Origin: Rhinopomastus cyanomelas
Lineage: Eukaryota > Chordata > Aves > Bucerotiformes > Rhinopomastidae
Assembly (NCBI GenBank): GCA_013400115.1
Contig: VXBP01007102.1
Coordinates: 62,462 to 126,461 of the forward strand
Reading direction: 5' to 3'
Length of the DNA: 64,000 nucleotides
Shown here: one piece after another, positions 60,101 to 64,000 of the stretch
Layout of the letters: every line of letters begins with the position of its first letter
Numbering within the stretch: the first letter of the stretch is position 1
Position numbers and translations under genes: made by a program
The notes under the pieces: generated by a model
The model's input: only the letters and a program-made list of their open reading frames with translations
Told to the model about the DNA's origin: nothing
Databases searched by the model: none

Positions 60101-63100
60101 AGTTCACCATTGATGAAATATTTGTCAAAAGACCCAGATTTGGCAAGAATCGATCTGACCTAAGGCAACCAGAGGACTTGTCTTGCAGTATGGCTCCAAT
60201 GGAAGCAGATGCTACCAGGTGAGACAGTATGCAGGCAGGTACTGCAAGCACTGAACTCATGTACTGACAGAGACCGTGAGTACGGAGGCTACTCAGAACA
60301 CAAGTAGCCACACATGTGCACCACTGCCATTTTTCACTTTCCAGTAGTGAGCCTATGATTATTTACTTGAATTCCAGCAGCGACTCACTCATTCCCTGGT
60401 TGTGGCACTCTGCTGGACACTCTGTGAATAAATATTAAATGACAGTCACTACTCTTCTAAGCTCAATTTAAAACTGCAAGCAACGTGTAAATATCAGAGG
60501 CAGAGAGCACAGGCCAGCGGACCAGCTGCCAAGAAGACACTCTCTGCAAGTGCTGGGCTGGAACGATCCAGGCAGTACCATGGGAAAATGAGGTTTGCTC
60601 TGGCAGCTGGCATCAAGCCCTGGGGAAGAAAACCCCATTGCATTCCTTGCACCGAGGCCAAACCTGGTGGTGCCACTAAGAGGGATAAAAATAGCACTAT
60701 CCATGCCCACAGGCTGGCTGTGATCCCAGCTTCAGCACCATTAGCTCCTGGCATGAACCACACCTCTCTGTTCATCTTCTGCTGATCTACTGACATCAGC
60801 CTATACCTCATGGAGGTCTGAACTTCAGAAGTTTCCAGAAACTTCTCTTTCTGGAGAAACATTCGGTTCAGAATAGAAGGTAACAACGACCAGGCTCTCC
60901 ACGGAACTGGGAAGAAGCAACAAAGGCAGAAGAAACTGGTTAAGGGGGGCAACATAATTTCTTAAGCAGCTTCCTTTAGGCTTAGCTTACGCTTTCCGGG
61001 GTAGTTTTATGCTGATTGCTTCCCTCCTCAATAGCATTGAGGACAAAAACTTGAATGCATAGGTAGCTGTACGTGTGAGGGAGAGCATCAAAAAATACAG
61101 CAGCTTGGCTTGAGAAATGCCTAAAATACTGAAGCTCTGGAGACTCAGCACTAGACAAGTCACTCTGGAAACCCCATCTTTCATTCCTTGAAAACTGATA
61201 TAAACTCAGCAAGCAAATTAGGAAGATTTTCTGAGCCATGCCAAGCTCAGAAGAAAAAAGCTAAAGCAAAATTTGGTGAAAGGGACAGAATTTTGAATTT
61301 ACTTGCATTTACTTGGTAATGGAATGTTCAGAACCATAAAACAGAGCAAGGCCTAAGCACTACTTTTGTCCTCCTTAGGAGAGTACTTCAAAGCTGGGCT
61401 TATGTGGGCACATGGTTTTTCCAGAGTCAATGGATAAAAGGAAAAGCCACACCATGAAGAAATTCAGAGCTAACTGCTGCAAAGGACTGGCATGACAAAG
61501 AATAAAGACACTCACCTTGGGTCCCAGCCTAGCACACGCTGAGAATGGAAAGAAGCAGGGGAAGTCTAGACACAGCCTACAGATTCCTTTATTAGTTTGT
61601 GCACATCAGAATGATCCCATTTCTGGGTTTCAGAAAGGATGCCTTCTTGGTACAACCACCTCACATAGATAGATGAGATCACTTCAGCTCTAGGTTAGTG
61701 ATCCCTCTGAGATCAAGAAGGCTTTTTTTTTAACCCAAACCCTTCTCCTACGTGTTCACCTTGTGCACATTGCTAGGTGATACTTCCTTGAAGCAGGAAC
61801 AACTAATATAGGGATGTAGTCATTTTTTGACAAAACAGAACCTTTCTGAAAAAGATATGAAATGGAGAAGGAAAGGACCTGCAGGTATATGGAGAGGCAC
61901 CGAGACAAAACCGTTTGGTGTTATCTGATCCTAGAGAGAGATCAGAAGCACACAAAGGCATAATCCCTCAGTGAAGTTTCTAAGCAATCTACTCAAGCTT
62001 AAATGCTTTTCTGTCCTCCACTTTGCAGCCCCTCAAGCAGCTGCCAAGTTTACAAACATTTCTTCCAATTCAAGAACAGCTGTGGCCTGTAATCACATAT
62101 TTTCTTTCAGACTCTGGGTTGTGGCCCATGTTAATGGAATGAGAGCAAACTACACAAGAAAATAAAGGTGGAAAAACATCAGTTGAAAACACAGTTAGAT
62201 TCTCATTTTTCTGTCAAATTCCAGTAGATCACTGGAGTTCTCCTTCAGTCCACAAAGTGGATGAGACAAGACAGATCCCTCTAAGTTCAATTCAATACAT
62301 TTTATTTATTTACTCTTCTAAAAGGGTCTACATCTATCACAGAATTGTCAGTTTTCTTACCCTAAAATGAAATAAAAACATCTAACAGTGTCACAACATG
62401 TCAATAAAAGGTGTTATTGGAAGACCTTCAGAATCTGTCAAGCAGAACCCCATGAATCACACACTCAGCACGTTGACAGCTGCACAAACTGGGGGATCTA
62501 TAGCAAAGGTAGGGGACAGAATAGCAAGAGCTGAAGAGAAACAGAACAAAGAGAGTAAGACGAAAGGTAAACAGAAGCAAAACTCAACTATGCAGTGTCA
62601 CCACCATGAATACACCCCTCTCTCCTCTGTTAATTAATTTCACAGCATCCTTGTGAAAGGAGAGGGAGGTTACAGCCACTGTACCATGATGAGTCAGAAG
62701 CAGAACTGAGCAGAAGTCATATGGAAGGTCACAGAGTCTGGAAGAAAGATAGAAACTTAGACTAGATTTCCTGTGTCCTTGGCCAGTGCCCTAACCATGA
62801 CCTTATTCTTTCTCTCTCCTGACTCTTTGGCCTGCATTTAACTTCACAACCATTGGGGCAAAGAGAAAACTAGAAGAACAGAGTTTACAGCTGATCCGTG
62901 GTTACAAGCTAAACAGCTTTCACTGGGGTAAGTGAAGGTGGACAAGCGGAATCTGGCCTTCAAGTTCAAATTTCTGAGAAGACTTCCAAGAGCCCACAAG
63001 ATCTGGAAGGATCTTCCTAGTGAAGGTTTTTCTCTTCAAGAGATACCAACCTGAGGAGGCCAAAATGAAAGATTTCATGGTATTGCTGCCAGTAGCCATT

Positions 63101-64000
63101 CAAAATAAGTATTTTCTAGGAAAAAGATATTGAAAATGTTGTGGTTGTCTCTTTTTACAGCAGAAGGCACAGAAGAATGTTTCATTAAGAGTCAGGGATG
63201 ATTTGCAGATCAACCCAGAAGCAGAGCCAGAGTGGATGTATGTCACCCAGCTTCATTTCCAAAAGCTGCTGACCAGACAGGCAGCACAAATGACTGCCTT
63301 CTCCAATGCACAGATGCAAGATCCTATTAGCCTAACGATGCAAGCCTGACACCCAAACTGGCCTTGCCTTCTGCTTCCACATGAAATAAGACATTAATCT
63401 GAACTTGGAGTTAACAGTAGCTCAATCTAAGAAGAAAAACTCCTGGGCCTCTGTATTATATTTTGATGTAACAGCCAGAAAGGTCACGTGGACATGAGAC
63501 ACACGGGTCAGTAAAGTCACAGGTTTGGGCAGTCTATCAGAAAACCCAGCCCAGTATGCAGATTAAATGATAGTTTGTGGTATTATTTGTTTTTACTGTC
63601 AACGTCGTGAAGGCTTGAGGTTTTTTCAGTGTATTGCATAGAAGCTAGTTTCTCCTCAGAAGGCAATTCCTAGGTGAAATTCAGTAGGCCTTCTTTTTCA
63701 AAGTCTCTGAATCCTTGAACCTTGTAATGAACATTGTGGATCCTACCACGAGATCGGAAAAGGTCCCTCTAACCCTTCATCATATGATACTTGTCATCAT
63801 TCTTTAGAGGAGAGCAGGTGCATCACTTTTCAGGAATGCAAACAGATGCTTTCCTCTGAAGAAACCTGGTAGGGGAGCTGTTTTATTTCAAATATTTCTG
63901 TTCAAGAGTGAGAAGAGTTGCTCGATCAATCACTGAAATATTCAAACTAAGAAACCGTGAGGTGGTTTGCAGACCTCTTTATGATTGAACATGCTGAACA

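Larger units (their letters stand above)
56608..64000 (-). other. COL22A1 intron upstream of W1 (runs off the window)
   Basis: At least 7.4 kb. Two CR1 tips at 56969-57195 and one 23-bp exon-like segment at 61516-61538; I recognise no further Gly-X-Y exon, no repeat and no second gene in 57196-64000. Confidence 0.65.

Overview
The window looks like bird genomic DNA. Interspersed repeats are almost all CR1 LINE pieces, including a nearly full-length copy, and I see no Alu, L1 or other poly(A)-tailed families. One vertebrate gene runs across it. I cannot name the species; another CR1-rich sauropsid is possible but less likely.

The gene is an interior part of a collagen gene on the minus strand. 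I found 23 short exons between 56607 and 617. Each is a multiple of 3 (30 to 63 bp, mostly 54), each is flanked by AG/GT splice signals, and each starts and ends in phase 0. Together they encode 383 residues of Gly-X-Y repeat with a few interruptions. Their order and several distinctive blocks (GLQGERGEKGTRG then GERGLDGFPGKPG; EGLKGEQ; GEIG..GKPGPPG; TPHPR) match human collagen XXII (COL22A1) as I remember it, block by block with none missing. Collagen XXII is a FACIT-type extracellular collagen of tissue junctions, notably the myotendinous junction. The N-terminal VWA and TSPN domains lie beyond 64000 and the C-terminal part lies before position 1.

Layout: exons are sparse (introns of 0.16 to 9.1 kb). 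1-8539 holds the last five exons (W19-W23) plus CR1 fragments. 8540-13004 is an intron holding a degenerate but almost complete CR1 (about 9290-12664, plus strand, antisense to the gene). 13005-19780 holds six exons and an ancient LINE relic. 19781-34906 has a single exon, many CR1 fragments and a tRNA-derived SINE-like element (20427-20596). 34907-56607 holds the first eleven exons (W1-W11) and a handful of CR1 copies. 56608-64000 is intron with two CR1 tips and otherwise nothing I can recognise.

I found no bacterial-type genes, CRISPR, phage, or second host gene. I see no clear evidence of a new biological system. The points most worth checking are an 11-residue noncollagenous mini-exon (5377-5409), the tRNA/CR1 composite SINE, CR1 copies sitting tip-to-tip, a CTCF-like site, and two 23-bp exon-like segments that would shift the reading frame.
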